Shown piece by piece: positions 11,241 through 23,804 of a stretch of 64,000 nt of DNA. Position 1 is the stretch's first letter, and each line of letters opens with the position of its first letter. This stretch comes from Delphinapterus leucas (Eukaryota; Chordata; Mammalia; Artiodactyla; Monodontidae). Below the pieces are notes generated by a model. That model did no database searches. It was given only the letters and a program-made list of their open reading frames with translations, and was not told where the DNA came from. The DNA lies in assembly GCF_002288925.2 (NCBI RefSeq), contig NW_022098021.1:7654383-7718382 (forward strand), written 5' to 3'. The position numbers and the translations under genes are program-made.

Positions 11241-12625
11241 TTGGGGGGAGTGCCTAGCCAGTGACAGACACTGGGCTAGTCACCAACATTCATTCAACAG
11301 GATGACAGAGTCAAGGGCGGGCGAGAGGCTGCCCTGAGTTTGGCTGGGTGACTGAGGCTCAGAAATCAAGGAGGCCACGGGCAGTGGGGAGTATGTGTTG
11401 GGAGCCCTGTGACTTCCAGGTGAGGCTGCGATATTGGCTGAGGCTTGGAGACCAAGCAGGTGAGGGTGAATGAGGGCCGCCCTGAGGACTGTGGGTGCAG
11501 TGTGCAGGCCAACCACTGCGTCCAGTAGTGCCGGACAGTGTTCTAGTCTAGGCTCACGGTGACAAGTGTGGGGGTTGATCACAGAGAACTTTGTAAAGGG
11601 TGCCTTCTAAGGAAGTCCCATCCACACATGCGTGCCAGGCATTGTTTGGGTGCTGGGGACCCAGCAGGAAAAGAAACAGATAAAAGCTCTGCTCTCAGGG
11701 GACTTCCATCCTAGTGGAAGGAGACAGGCAATGTACAAGCTCAATAAGGAGTGAGTTAGGGAGTGAGGGCCAAGGAGAACAAATATAGCATGGAAGGTAC
11801 TAGAAAGTATGTGGGTGGGGGGATAGGCAACGCTCACTAGACACTGCTGGGGGAGGGAAAAAACACCAGTGAGCCACAGGGGTTGCAGGCGAGGATGTAT
11901 GACTCAGGAAGCAAGATCCTCATCTGAGAATGGACATTGGGAAGAAGCGTTGGAGATTTTCAGAGAAAAGAGGAAGTGTGAAATGGTCTTGGAGAGTGGG
12001 AGATGAGGGATGGCCGCCAGGAAGCACTAAGAACTTATTTGTGGTTTGTGGTCATGGATTTGAAGTCGGACCACTCAGCACAGTGGTGTGGTTTGTCTCC
12101 AGCCACATTTTCACATGCGTGCATGCAGGGGATGGAAAGGGTGGAAAGTCAGTTTGAATCAGGGGTGTACTTTTGCCAAGAAAGAACGGCAACAACAAAA
12201 GAGAGAGTTGGGGGTATACAGAGGAAGTGGTTATAACTGACGATGGAATTTAAGCCAGATATGAAGGAAAATGAGGCATGGAAGGGTCAGGGGCAGTGAA
12301 AATGTGTTAGGATCAATGGATTGAAGCTGGACTATAGTGCGAATACATTAGAAAGACTGGAGGTAGGATGTTTGAAATGGAGATCCTGGAGGGGTTCCAG
12401 GTATTACTAACAAAATCAAGGGTATGACCGTGGCAGTGAGTGGCTGAACTACGGTAGAAGACAAGACTATTAAAAGGTAGGTCAAGCAAATGAGAAACCA
12501 GTAGACTGGGCAGATTATTTATGATATTCAAATCCCAAGAATTATGAAAAGTCTTGTGCTGGGGAGAATGGCAATGTGTGCAAGGAGTTGAATTTTATAT
12601 TTTAAATCTTCTATAAAAATATAAG
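11241..12625. other. Unique sequence, no gene recognised
   Basis: Purine-rich sequence with motifs such as 'ggacattgggaagaagcgttggag'. It may be a very old repeat. No supported coding exon. Confidence 0.35.
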
Positions 12626-12835
12626 GGGCTTCCCTGGTGGCGCAGTGGTTGAGAGTCCGCCTGCCGATGCAGGGGACACGTGTTCGTGCCCCGGTCAGGG
12701 TAGATCCCACATGCCGCGGAGCGGCTGGGCCCGTGAGCCATGGCCGCTGAGCCTGCGCGTCCGGAGCCTGTGCTCCGCAGCGGAAGAGGCCACAACAGTG
12801 AGAGGCCGGTGGACCGCAAAAAAAAAAAAAAAAAA
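12626..12835 (+). mobile_element. CHR-type tRNA-derived SINE (short form)
   Basis: The head is 'gggcttccctggtggcgcag', with A-box-like 'tggcgcagtgg', B-box-like 'gtgttcgtgccccgg', the 'gagccatggccgctgagcctg' body and a poly(A) tail at 12818-12835. The copy is little diverged from those at 13257, 27987 and 38752. No clear target-site duplication was seen. Confidence 0.93.
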
Positions 12836-13256
12836 GGTATAGAGAAAAATTGGGGGTCCAACGAGGTCCTTTTGATAGCTTAGTGGAGAGCCTCTGATCT
12901 TGGTCTTCTTGAGGGACGTGTAGGATTTATTTGTAAAATTTGTTTGTAATTTATTCAACTGCCAGTAGTTCTTAGATAGTATTTCCAACATTGTACATGG
13001 GCTGAACTGGTCTTTGCTGGGAAAAGGTATGACAAACCTTTGCAGGTGAATATGGCGTCATAACAGGAATATCTTGGCTGTGAGGAACTTGACTCTTTAT
13101 ACTATCTTTCTCACTTCCTCTCTAAGGAAGAAATTGACCGGTAGACCATTGATTATTCCCAGAAATGACCTTAACAAGAAATGTGTGAGATATATCTAGA
13201 GCAATAACAACCTTTCTAAAAAGAGTAAAAGAAAGCCCAAATAAAAGGGAAGCAAC

Positions 13257-13465
13257 GGGCTTCCCTGGTGGCGCAGTGGTTGGGAGTCCGCCTGCCGATG
13301 CAGGGGACATGGGTTCGTGTCCCGGTCCGGGAAGATCCCACGTGCCGCGGAGCGGCTGGGCCCGTGAGCCATGGCCGCTGAGCCTGTGCGTCCGGAGCCT
13401 GTGCTCCGCGACAGGAGAGACCACGACAGTGAGAGGCCCGCGTACCGCGAAAAAAAAAAAAAAAA
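13257..13465 (+). mobile_element. CHR-type tRNA-derived SINE (short form)
   Basis: Same architecture as the copy 630 bp upstream, with poly(A) to 13465. Flanks 'aaaagggaagcaac' and 'gggggaaggaac' look like an imperfect target-site duplication. Confidence 0.93.
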
Positions 13466-13479
13466 GGGGGAAGGAACTA

Positions 13480-14130
13480 TGTTCCTCAATGGGAAATTTT
13501 AATATTGTGAAGATTTTACCTCTCCCCAAATTAAATGTCAACTTCAGTGGAATTTCAATCAAAATATCTAAGAGATTGCTTTGAAGCTCAACAAGTTGAT
13601 TCTAAAGTTCATCTGGAAGGGTAAATATGTGAAAATAGCCAAGAAAATGTTGAAAAAGAATACGGAGAAAAGACTGGAATTACTGGGTATCAAAGCAAGC
13701 TGTTAAGTTAAAGTAAATGAAAGAGAAAAGATACTGGTACAAAGGAGAGACAAATAAGTCGATGACAGACCTATGTATAAAGGGAAGGTAGTATTTGATT
13801 AAACAAACATTTCAGATTAGTGGGAGAACAGTCTAACAAATAATTTTTAGCTTTTTGTTAAGGGAAAAAATTAAGTCCTTACATTACAGTATACATAAAA
13901 ATAGATTCCGAATAAAAATCTAAATATCTTTAAAGTAGATACTAGAAGAAAATATAAGAGAACATCTTAATAAAATGAGGGTGAAGCAAAGTCTTTTGCA
14001 AAAGCAGAACTCTAAGGACAGAAGTCCAGAAAAGATTAACCAACAGATATGAGAGCAAAACTTGAGGAATGTTCTGTGCAATAAAAGATTAAAGTGTAAG
14101 AACTTCCAGGATAGGCAAAAATGTATTCAT
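13480..14130 (+). mobile_element. LINE-1 ORF2 C-terminal remnant
   Basis: 'ttaaatgtcaacttcagtgg', 'agttcatctggaagggtaaa', 'ccaagaaaatgttgaaaaag' and 'taagaaaatagattccgaat'-like sequence follow the ORF2 C-terminal coding region of old L1s, with many shifts and stops. Confidence 0.7.
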
Positions 14131-14599
14131 TTGTGTTTTTGTTTATTAATAACTGCATTGTCTAAAAGAGGATTTGGGAACACTTACAGCAATGGATAAA
14201 GAATAGAATAAAAGGTAATACACATGCACACAGATGAATGAAGGTGAAGGGAAAAAATATATATAGGAAGACAGAGTCAATGAACAAAATATACTCCCAT
14301 AATACCCTAAACAATGTTTTTAAACGAAGAGCATATTTTTCTTTGAGTTTCCTAGAAGCCAGAACAAAGAGGAAGACGGCATTCATTGCCACTTCACAGT
14401 TTCCATAAGACAACAACTAAGGTGTTTAAGACACATACAGATTTCTGATACTGACACTGGAAAGAAATGTGTCTAGTAGGTCCCTTCTGTCTTTGGAAAT
14501 AAAAAGAGCAATAAATTAAATCTAATGCAAAGTGACAAATTATTTGTCAAATTTAATGTAGCCATGTATGGGGACAGATGGTTATTAGACTTCTGGTGA

Positions 14600-14692
14600 T
14601 CATTTCATAATGTATGCAAGTGTCAAATCATTATGTAGTACACCTGAAACTAACATAATATTGTACATCAACTATACTCCTCAAAAAAATGT
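14600..14692 (+). repeat. LINE-1 3' terminal fragment
   Basis: 'gcaagtgtcaaatcattatg' and 'tacacctgaaactaacataa', ending 'caactatactcctcaaaaaaa', is the end of a common mammalian L1 3' UTR. It may be the 3' end of the remnant at 13480-14130. Confidence 0.7.
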
Positions 14693-15551
14693 AACGTAGC
14701 CACGTAATGTCAAACAAGCCTTGTAGCTGTAGTGTTGATACTTCCCAGACACTGGCAGGACTTCACCTCTTGTATCTGCCAGGCCACTTTACTGGCTTTG
14801 ACAAGAAACCCAACCGCACCAAGCATTTAATGATTTTTGTAGATACTGAGATTTGAGGGGTCACTGGGAAAGGTCACACAGTCAAGGTCTTGCCACTTCA
14901 TTGCCCACTGTCCCCACCCCCTCCTTCTACTCTTTCTTGGCCCCTTCAGCCCCTCTCCCAGCCAACTCCACCATGCTCAAGTCTTCTTCCGTTGGCAGCT
15001 GTTTCCCTCCCTCTGGTCCTGGCACCAGCCAGTGGGCACCCTACCCTTGGAGCCAGCCATTTACCCAAAGTGGGGTGGTGTAGCATTTCCCCATGAAAAT
15101 CTGGCCGCTCTCCATCTTGTACACTAGGATCGGGAAGCCAGTCTCTCCTTCCTCACTCCCTCCATCTCCTGTCTGGCGAGGGAGATGCTGACCATGTCAG
15201 GGAAGTCCCTGCCTCTCCTCCCAGGCTGGTCGATGCAGTTTGGGGTCTACGTGACAGAGGGTTCATCAGCCTAAGCACCTCTTTAGAGTTAGCGCTCAGC
15301 TCCAGCACTGGTTTTATAAATAAATTTCTTATTTTAATTATGAACCTGCACAGTGGAAGGAGATGATTAAACGAAGAGAAATCTGAAATCACTTCTGATC
15401 TGGGCGAGGTAAACAAGTGCCTATTTCCAAGACTGTTCTGCAAATAGAACACAGACGTGACATAAAGGACACTCGTCAGATCTCCCCCTCCCCTGCGCTG
15501 TTGTTGTTCTTGATGTCTGAAGATGATTTCTTTTTTCGTTCTTTGCTCTAG
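14693..15551. other. Sequence upstream of exon A
   Basis: Mostly unique sequence. No further WD-repeat exon was recognised here, so the exon before A is either further upstream or too degraded to see. Confidence 0.4.
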
Positions 15552-15597
15552 TTACGAGGATCCTGACAAGTGCCTGCTTCTCTATGGTGATGATCAG
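15552..15597 (+). pseudogene. Exon A of the WDR49-like gene (intact block)
   Basis: A 46-nt exon lies between a pyrimidine-rich acceptor (ctttgctctag) and a good donor (CAG|gtaggt). The first base completes a codon from an upstream exon that was not found. The rest reads YEDPDKCLLLYGDDQ with no stop. The 'LLLYGDDQ' segment continues directly into 'GCVNI' of the next exon, which is what ties the blocks together. On its own the exon is too short to identify; its assignment depends on the exons downstream. Confidence 0.72.
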
Positions 15598-15789
15598 GTA
15601 GGTGTGCGGGGGGCAGGAGAGGGCAGGAGGGGGCAGTCGGCACTGATTCAGAGGCCAGAAGACCATCTGCCATCCTTTCAGGGAGAAGCAAGGGGGAGGG
15701 AAGCGGGTGGGAGCATCTGTGTCTTGAAGCCGAGGTGCAAGAAGAGGAAAGAGAAGAGGAAATACTGCATTATGGCAAATATGTAAAAT

Positions 15790-16025
15790 ACTGAGAAGTA
15801 ACACGTACGGAGTGCTGGCCTCTGCCCGGTGCTGTGCTCGGTGCCTTCGATCCTCACACCACCGCCACCAGGCGATGTTCTTACTGCCCTCTGTGAGATC
15901 GGAGACAGTGAGGCACAGAGCAATCATGCAATACCCCCAGTTTACACGCTGCTAGGAGGTGACAGAGCTGGGATTTGAACCCAAGCAGTCTGATCTGAAC
16001 CTGCATTTAAGCACTGTGCTTTACT
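15790..16025 (-). repeat. MIR SINE
   Basis: Reverse MIR landmarks: 'gagacagtgaggcacagag', 'ggaggtgacagagctgggatttgaacccaagcagtctgatc' and 'aagcactgtgcttta'. Confidence 0.8.
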
Positions 16026-16699
16026 GGTTTTTAAGTAAAACGAAAGGGATGTTCCAGGTACATGTGTGGAGAAATGGGGCTGGGAATGAAGGAATCACTC
16101 GGAAAGCTTTAAAGCGGGAGCACAGGGGGAAACGCACGTTTGGTTTGCCTCCCATTGGGCAGGGGAGGCTCCTGTTAATCAAGGCCAGGAGGAAAGGGGC
16201 CAGGAGGGAGGAATCCTTCTCTGGATCTTGCTTCACAATTAGAAATAAGGTTTAAATGCAAATTCTGGTGGAAGAGGAGACAGAGTGATGTAAACGCAAC
16301 TGAAGTTGACGGTGTGATGTCCTAGAATCTTTTTGAAGAGCACACTGGGACAGGAAAAAGACAAACCATCAGGAGGGCGCCAGATTCTTGGGTCAGAGAG
16401 TGGGACAGAGGAAGAAGGAAGAGGGACCATGGCAGACACTGGAATGCACTGGTCCCAATTTCTGATTTTGCTCGGGTGTCACCTTTCTATTTTCCCCAGA
16501 GCCCTTTAAGGCAGGTTTTTTAAATTGAGGAGCCGTGAGAAGGCAGATGGGCACTCCTACAGAGACCTACAGTCCAGGGCCCTGCACGGTGGGAGCAGGG
16601 AATCTGCGCTCACTGCCCAACTCCAGGGGGCGCCACTCACACAGACTGCGACATGAATGGTGTCCCTGGATGTGTGTTGTGCAGCGTCCAGGGCGGGAA

Positions 16700-16715
16700 C
16701 CCCCCCCCCCCCCCC
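16700..16715 (+). repeat. Poly(C)16 tract
   Basis: Sixteen consecutive C between 'gggcgggaa' and 'gcagtgg'. Homopolymer length is prone to assembly error. Confidence 0.9.
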
Positions 16716-16973
16716 GCAGTGGACGCTGGCACCGGGATGGGATGGGAGAGGGAAACCCGCCCCATCCCCACAGGGTCATTCGTGCCCCTGTGGTCACCAG
16801 CCCCAGGCGACTGTTAAATCCGGCTCCCGGGCTCTGTCTGTCCCCCGCGCTCTAGTCCTGGGTGCCGTCCAGCCTGGTGGCTGGCGGCGGTCCAGCAGAA
16901 GCCAGGGAGGCGACGCCAGGGCCCATCCGGGCGACACTGCCTATTCATTATAATGCAAGTTCATTGGCAAAAA

Positions 16974-16981
16974 ATGCAAAT
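16974..16981. promoter_or_regulatory. Octamer motif ATGCAAAT
   Basis: An exact POU-type octamer lies in a repeat-free intronic stretch. An 8-bp match is expected by chance about once per 30 kb (both strands), so this is only a candidate site. Confidence 0.15.
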
Positions 16982-17871
16982 GATTCATTTCACTTCATCC
17001 TTCTGACAGACTGTGCTGGTAGCACTAACTGGATGCTCCCTGCACCTGTCATCGCTGCCGCACTGCTCACTTTGCATAGAAGGCCTGCCACACTTCAGGT
17101 GCATATATAGCAACCGTCGTGAAAGCCGCCTGGGGGAAACTCGATCATTCACTGCCCCCTAGTGGACCGGAAGTGGATGAGCCCGTACACCGTGTTCCTT
17201 TGATTTAGGTTCTAAGTAAATCAGAGTTGTGCTTTTGTTTCAGGAATAGTTTGCGGGGTCTGCTGCTTTCGTCGCTTTTGCTCGTGGCTGTGGTTCTTAA
17301 TTAACAGCACTTTAATAAGATAAAATGTCAATCATGGGTCGCTCTTTTGTGCAGCTATATTTGAATGTTAAAAAGTCTCGACATCTTCAAACAGTATTGA
17401 GCCTTCATATGATGCTCATTTTAAAAACCAAATATTCTTTAGGCTGCAAAAAGGCTTACAGTGAAGGTAGCGTTCAAGAGCTCATGTTGCCATCTAGCAA
17501 AGTTATGAGTTGTGCCTCAGAGAGAAGTAACTTTATTTATCAAGTAGAAGCACCGGCTCTGCCTGTTTGATCACCTAAGGTCACCTAACCACCCTTCCGC
17601 AGCTTTCAAGGCCTTCACAATTTGCATATTTCTTGACGGGTGCATATCCCTGGAATCGGGGACATGCTCAGCATAAGGGAAGCTACACTGGCGACCTGCT
17701 GGCAAAGACAAGGGAAACTTGATTCATCATCGTCGTACCACAAAAGGCTGTCTCGATGAGTGACTATCCTGGGGCTTCTTTCTTTATTGCATCTGGCCCA
17801 GGATTACGGACTTAAAGATCATTTGATAATACTCATAAGTGCTGCATTCAGCAGACTAAGAAATCTGTTTC

Positions 17872-18182
17872 TTTTTAGTTTTTAAAAATTGAAGTATAGT
17901 TGATTTACAGTGCTGTACCAATCTCTGCTGTACAGCAAAGTGACTCAGCTATATACACATAGACATTCTTTTTTCACATTCTTTTCCACTATTGTTTATC
18001 CCAGGATATTGAACACAGTTCCCTGTGCTCTACAGTAGGACCTTGTTGTCTATCCATCCTGTGTATAATAGTTTACATCTGCTAATCCCAAACTCCCAGT
18101 CATTCCTTTCCATCCCCCGCTTCAAACCCCTTGGCAACCACATGTCTGTTCTCTATGTCCATGAGTCTGAAGAAACCTGTTT
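17872..18182 (-). mobile_element. LINE-1 3' UTR fragment
   Basis: 'attgaagtatagttgatttac', 'ctgctgtacagcaaagtgac', 'caggaccttgttgtctatcc' and 'accacatgtctgttctctatg' form the reverse complement of a cetartiodactyl L1 3' UTR. The same landmarks occur at 43055-43835. Confidence 0.85.
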
Positions 18183-20860
18183 CTTAAGAAGGTTAATAAT
18201 CTACTTTTATACCCTTTCTAAGCTATCTGCACATTGCAAGGACCTGAACAGATTTGTAACTATTTCAGAGTTAAGTGACATCATTGTTCTGATCTTTTGG
18301 CATATCTACCACTAGAATATTGTAGATACTAGGATAACTCCCTTTCCATAGCCTGGACTCTTGCCAGAAAGACCTCAATTAATAAGGTCTAGGCCAATCA
18401 TGTCCAGAGCATCCCTTGTATGGATGGATTAGCTTTTCACCTGTGCATCTAGAATGATGCTAGCTATGTGCCATTCTTGGGAGAACTGAAAAAAAAAAAA
18501 AAAAAGTCCCTCGAATTATTTTCTGTGCTTAGTGGTACAGATGAGGAAACTGGGCAGAGATGGTTACATAGGAAGTGGTATCTGGGTGAGATTAGCATGG
18601 GGGTAGTGCTATATTCCCCCAGGACAGCCCTGTTCATTGAATTCATTTATTTCGGGCTGACTATAGGGTAGACATAGTCCTGATAATAGGAAACTTCTAA
18701 GAGAGAAAAATATTGGTGAGAGAGCTTTGGTGTGTCAGCATAGAGCAGAACTCAAATTTTTCCACGTCTGTGTAGATCAGAAACCGCAGTAAGTGAATGC
18801 TTCCGAGTTCTTTCCTAAGCAAACTGTAGTTTTCCCCCAGGATGTCACAGGAAGTTCTGCTGGTGATTCAACAGGTTAAACTTTTCCTCCTTAGTCAGAA
18901 AAAAACGAAGCTGCTGTCCAGTGTGAAGGCCCAGTGGGTTCTGGGCCCTGGGGGTGGGGTGGGGTGGAGGGGGAGCAGGAAGCAGGCTTGTTTACTGACT
19001 GGTCAGAACATTCCAGCCGTGAGACTTGAGTGGCTGCTGAAGAACACAGTGAAAGCCTCAACCCATGGAAATTTTCAATCCAATAAAAAAAATTAAATAG
19101 GCGCGGGGTATAACTTATCAGAGAGAAATAGGTCAGTAGAGCTGCCTTCCTGTAGGTCCTCATACCAGCCCAATGAAGCTCTGTGGCTGCCTGTTTTTTA
19201 AAGTTGGGCAAGACGCCCATCAGATGGCTCCATTTTGCCTGACCTAGTTTAAATCAGTCGGTCAACATGTCTCATGGACCCAGAAGCCCCAGAACTGAGT
19301 GGTCATCTGGTCTACCCCCGGCCTCCTCAGCCAATATCTTTGAGGTATCATCTCTAAGGAGGTGCTGGAGTAGGGCTGAATTAGGTGCTAGAGGCAAGGA
19401 GAAGGGAAAATAAATTGGGGTCGTAGGCAAAGTTAAGAATATTCTTTCAGCCATGTTGGGAACTTGACAACCTAACCAGAAGAACCAAGGCAAAATACAT
19501 GGGAAATCATTTAAAAGTACACATAAAGAAGGCACATAGAACACAACCAATATTTCTGCTTTCTGACCTTATCCTGGTGCTTCCTCCTATTAAGATCACC
19601 GGCCTCCCTGCACGTGGGAGGTGGGCGCAGTGGTACAGCAGGCGGAGGTGCACAGAGAGGAGCCCCCGTCCCGATCCGGCCATCATTCAGCAGAGAAGCT
19701 GGCTTTCCGTGAGGCTGCTCGCGCGCCATGCTGCAGAACCCTCTCCAGCTGGTCTCCGGCCAAGCTGCCTCATTGGTGATACTGAGCAGGTTTTATGTAA
19801 GAGTTTCAAAGCTGCTGCTGCTCCTGCAACAGCAGCAAGTATAACCTGGCCTTTCATGTCTCAGTCTAGACAGATGCAGGGTTGAATAACGGCTTCCTCC
19901 AAGCCCCGTGTCACGTTGGCCATCTGGAACGGAGCCGACCACTCATTTAGCAAATTGCTCTGTTTAAATGCAGCTGCTGTGTCTCAGTGTTTTCTGCTAC
20001 CAAGACAGATCGCATGATTCCTCTGCTTTCATTTATCTAAGCTGTTCCTCTCAATCTGCCTGGGAACTTAAAAAGCCTGTTAATGCATGACAAGGCACTT
20101 GACCTGCGTGATTTCCAGCCCGGAAGGAGCATTCGTCTTGTGCTGGGCCGTCCTTTCCTCAAAAGCAAAGGCACCTTGCCTGTGCTCCCCGTCTTAATGA
20201 AAGCCTCCTTTATTAAGAATCCCATTAAGCTCCACCATGTCCAGCCATCCAACACTGTAAATATCACCCTTTAGAAATGCACCCAGAGGCCTGGCAGCAA
20301 GTAGGGAGGTGACCTCAGACCTCTGTGGACAGAAAGGTGTTGCTTAACAGCTTGGTGCCGCTCTCCTTTTGGAAAGAGGGATTACAGTCATTAGCAGATA
20401 ATGTCAACAAAGCCCCTGAGATGGTTCGAATAAGAGTTGGGAGCAAAATGATTTCAGATGAGCAATGAGCACTCAGGTTTTGTTTTGTTTTCTTCTACGT
20501 TGGTTTTCTTTCTTTCCAAAGGAAAAGGAAAAAGGGGAACCACCATGGCTAAGCACTTTATTGTCAGGATGTCACTGGTCACCGTGGCCTGGCCTTGATT
20601 ATCATGTGCAGTTTATGAAGCAAATAACCCTGCTGTGGCCACTGGTTTCACCAACCGCTTAACTCATTTGGGGTCACAGTATCTTTAAGTCTGGAAGTCA
20701 GAAGCCAAAAAAGTGAGTGCTTATTAAATAAATACCATGTGCTCCACCCTTAGCTAGGCCCAGTGGAAAAGAAAAAAAAAAAAAGTACAGTAAATGATCT
20801 TTGCCATTGAATCCTTTAGGAGACAAAAAGAAACAAATACAGAGTATTTAGCACAGGGCA
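18183..20860. other. Intronic unique sequence
   Basis: No exon or young repeat was recognised. A poly(A) tract lies at 18489-18505. 19590-20280 is complex, repeat-free sequence. Confidence 0.4.
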
Positions 20861-20861
20861 G

Positions 20862-21035
20862 CTTGGAGGTATGTGGGCTTTGGAGTCAAATTTCCTGGGT
20901 TCAAATCCCAGATGCAGTTTGGGGCAAATTCACCTTCTGCACCTCAGTTTTCTCATCTGCAAAACTGGGTGGACATTTATTTATCTATTGGAGTTATTTT
21001 TAGTAGAGATTGAATCAATTTTGTACACTGTAGGA
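20862..21035 (+). repeat. MIR SINE
   Basis: 'gggctttggagtcaaatttcctgggttcaaatccca' and 'cacctcagttttctcatctgcaaaactgg' are MIR 5' and core landmarks. Confidence 0.85.
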
Positions 21036-22655
21036 ATTCAACAAACCCTACTAATGGTAGTTAAAGGATGCACAGTCTTGACTATAAATGCTAGAGGAAT
21101 TCAGAGGGAATGAAGAACATTTTGGACTGGGAGAAACAAGGCAATCAATGGATTGGCGAGATCCTGAAGGAAATATAAACTCTGGGTAGAGGAAGAGATC
21201 TGATATGAGCAAGACAAAGAGACAGGGGCAGATTAGGAGGCGGGGCAGCTGGGCAGACCGGAGGGAAGAGCTCCCACTTTGGGGTGTAGAGGTGGAAATG
21301 TTGAATGAACAAGGAGCCCCACTGATGGAGAATCTTGAAATCAAGCGAAAGGGTTTTTACCTAATCTAATTGGTAACGGGGAACCATCGTGATTTCTTTA
21401 GCAGGAAAGTGGCAGAAGGAGAGCTGTGGGTTAGAAAGACTTACCTGGTGCCAGGGAATAGGGTGGTTAACTGGAGAAACCGGGGCTGGGAGGCAGGGTC
21501 CAAGCCCTGCACTGTTCCAGGCCCGATGGATGAGGGGTTAAGTGGAGGTGGCCCCAGGATGGATGGGGTAGAATAAGGCTGGTACTCCCTTCCCCACAAG
21601 ACTGCCTGATGCCTAGGTAAACACCGGGAGGGAGGGAGGGAGGGAGGGGGCGAGGGGGAAGGAAAGTGCAAGAAAACCATTTTTATGGAGCGCCCTTTAC
21701 GAGCCGGGCTTCCTCAGCCCTTCTCATTTCATCCAGACCCAACCGTAGGTCCTCAAGATGCCAAGAGACTAGCAGGCCCCAGGGGCTACGGAGCCTCTCA
21801 GAAGGGGAGCTGTGTTCCAGCCCGATGGGCTAATCGGTGTGGCTTATACATGTGGAGAATGTGACGTCCTACACATGCAGGGTCGTGTGGGAAACTGCAA
21901 TCCCAGCTCGGGATTCAGGGTGGAGCTGCAGTCGTGGGTGCCACTAGCTTGGGGAAGACAGCTCAGCTATGATACTACAGGAGCATGAGAGAAAGAGAGA
22001 GTGTGTGTTTTGGAAGAAAAGAGCAGAGGGCTAAGACCCCAACCTTAGAGGCACAAGGAAGGAGCTGAGAGGGGCAAGGAACCAGAAGAAGCCATGGGAG
22101 GAGAGGTGTCCTGGAGGAAAGAGCTCATTAGTAGCTGAACACCCAGGGAACTCGGGGAAGATGAGAGACTGAGACAATTGCATTTGATGTATTAGAAATG
22201 GAGCCTGTAGCGAGAAAAATGTCAGTGGAGGAACAGGGAGACAAGCCAGATTGCGGGGCTCTGAGGAGGGAATGTGGGGGAAGAAAATGACACATTGACT
22301 AGGAGAGATGTGGAAAGAGGGCAAGAGTACACCACGATTTCTTGAAATAAAATGAGTTTCTAAATGGTACTGAAATCGCAGGAAAAAGTGACAGAACCCA
22401 GTGACACTAATGTAATTCTCATTAATAGACTATGCACTGGAAAAATATTACAAAAGACACATGACGCAGAATTTTGGGTGTATGTCATACTAAGGTTAAA
22501 AAAAACCAAAAAAAACAACACACTGAGATGCCTTTTGTATCCAGCAAGAAAATGACATGACCTACTGTGAACTCCACAGACTGTGAACTCAGCTAAGACC
22601 ATAGCTCGATCCAGCACTGATCCACCTGAGCTCAGAGACCGCGTGAAATGTAGCA
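21036..22655. other. Intronic sequence with a (GGGA)n repeat
   Basis: Purine-rich on the + strand, with a GGGA repeat at 21626-21650. No exon recognised. Confidence 0.4.
21626..21650 (+). repeat. (GGGA)n simple repeat
   Basis: About six GGGA/GGAG units in a purine-only strand. Confidence 0.85.
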
Positions 22656-22659
22656 AGCC

Positions 22660-22840
22660 CAGAGCTTGTACCACTTAAGACTTCTGTTACCTTGGGCATG
22701 CCATTCAAGCTCTTTCTGCCTCAGTCTTCTCATCTGTAAAATGGAAATAATAAAATCGCCTACCCCAGAGGATTCTTGTGAAGATTGAATGAGATAAGGC
22801 ACGCAAAGCAGCTCATTTGAGCAGTGCCTGGCACTTATTC
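22660..22840 (+). repeat. MIR SINE
   Basis: 'ttgggcatgccattcaagctc', 'cctcagtcttctcatctgtaaaatgg' and 'gaatgagataaggcacgcaaagca' match MIR in order. Confidence 0.85.
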
Positions 22841-23328
22841 AAGGAGATATTTCATCATGGGACACCATCCACAAACTAGCAGTGTTGATTTCATATGAGA
22901 GACAGCAAGCTCTGCTATTCTACACGCCCTGCTGTTATGCAAGTGTTTTTCTCTGTGTCAAATGCTGTTCCAAGTGCAGGCCACTGGGAGAAGCGTCCCG
23001 GAGTGATCAAGGTCCTCCAAGTGCATGGTCACATGCAATACGGAGCTCCCTGTGACCCCGGTCTGAGCATTTGGACAGGGCGGCCTGTCCAAGCTCATGT
23101 TCCACTGAAGGTTATGGCAGCTCCACTTGCTGGATATGAAGGCCCAGCTGTTTGGCGAGAAACAGAGACACCTGAAAACTATCTACTCCCTTTTAAATGG
23201 AAAATGATTGCTTGTTGTTTCTGCCGAGGGAACACAAGCATTTAGTGTGCAGGAAATACATGGAATGTGTTGGCTTTTTACTTCTGAAGGGAATTTATTT
23301 TTCTTTTCTTTTTTAAACTGTGTTGCAG

Positions 23329-23375
23329 GGATGTGTGAACATTCTGTTTTTGGCTTCTGTCGGTGAACTACTAAG
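23329..23375 (+). pseudogene. Exon B of the WDR49-like gene (intact block)
   Basis: A 47-nt exon lies between a strong acceptor (tttaaactgtgttgcag) and a donor AAG|gtaaat. It reads GCVNILFLASVGELL plus two bases (AG) that complete an arginine codon with the first base of exon C. Phase 0 entry matches exon A and phase 2 exit matches exon C. A hydrophobic beta-strand-like segment (NILFLA) fits a WD40 blade. No lesion was seen. Confidence 0.72.
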
Positions 23376-23804
23376 GTAAATATTGAAGTTTAAGTCTAAT
23401 TTCTAAATGAAGGAGAATAGCACTTTTTTTTTTTTAAAGCAAGGACATAATCTCTTTATGTAACTGTTGCCATGGGGTAAAAGAATAAACCCAGAAAATG
23501 CTCTTACAATAGCTTAGGGGTTGGCTTTGCTTTTTCTTCTTCTTTCTAATTTTCCCATTCCCACCCCCTGCTGTACTCATTTGCCTGCTCTGCTCTGATG
23601 TTCCCCTCTCCTGGATACCACTACGGACCTCCAAAGTTGGTACATTTATTCATTCATTCAAGAAATGTTTTCTGAGGATGGATCAGATCATTCTGCTGTG
23701 TTCAGAGGATAGAGCAGTGAAACCAATACTAGTCACAGAAAGTCAGGATGGACATTGCAACTAAACATAAAATCTTCAGAGTATCGGATAAAACATCATC
23801 CACC

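Larger units (their letters stand above)
16026..17870. other. Intronic unique sequence with a poly(C) tract
   Basis: No exon seen. A 16-C run lies at 16700-16715. From about 16935 to 17680 the sequence is unique, AT-rich and free of recognisable repeats. Confidence 0.45.

Noticed and set aside
12595..12861. Open frames on both strands with a shared 'GPSRSAACG'-like sequence, recurring at 13.2, 28.0 and 38.8 kb
   Set aside because: They are translations of the CHR-type SINE, not a protein family.
15421..15927. 168-codon minus-strand open frame overlapping exon A
   Set aside because: Antisense to exon A and to a MIR; no homology.
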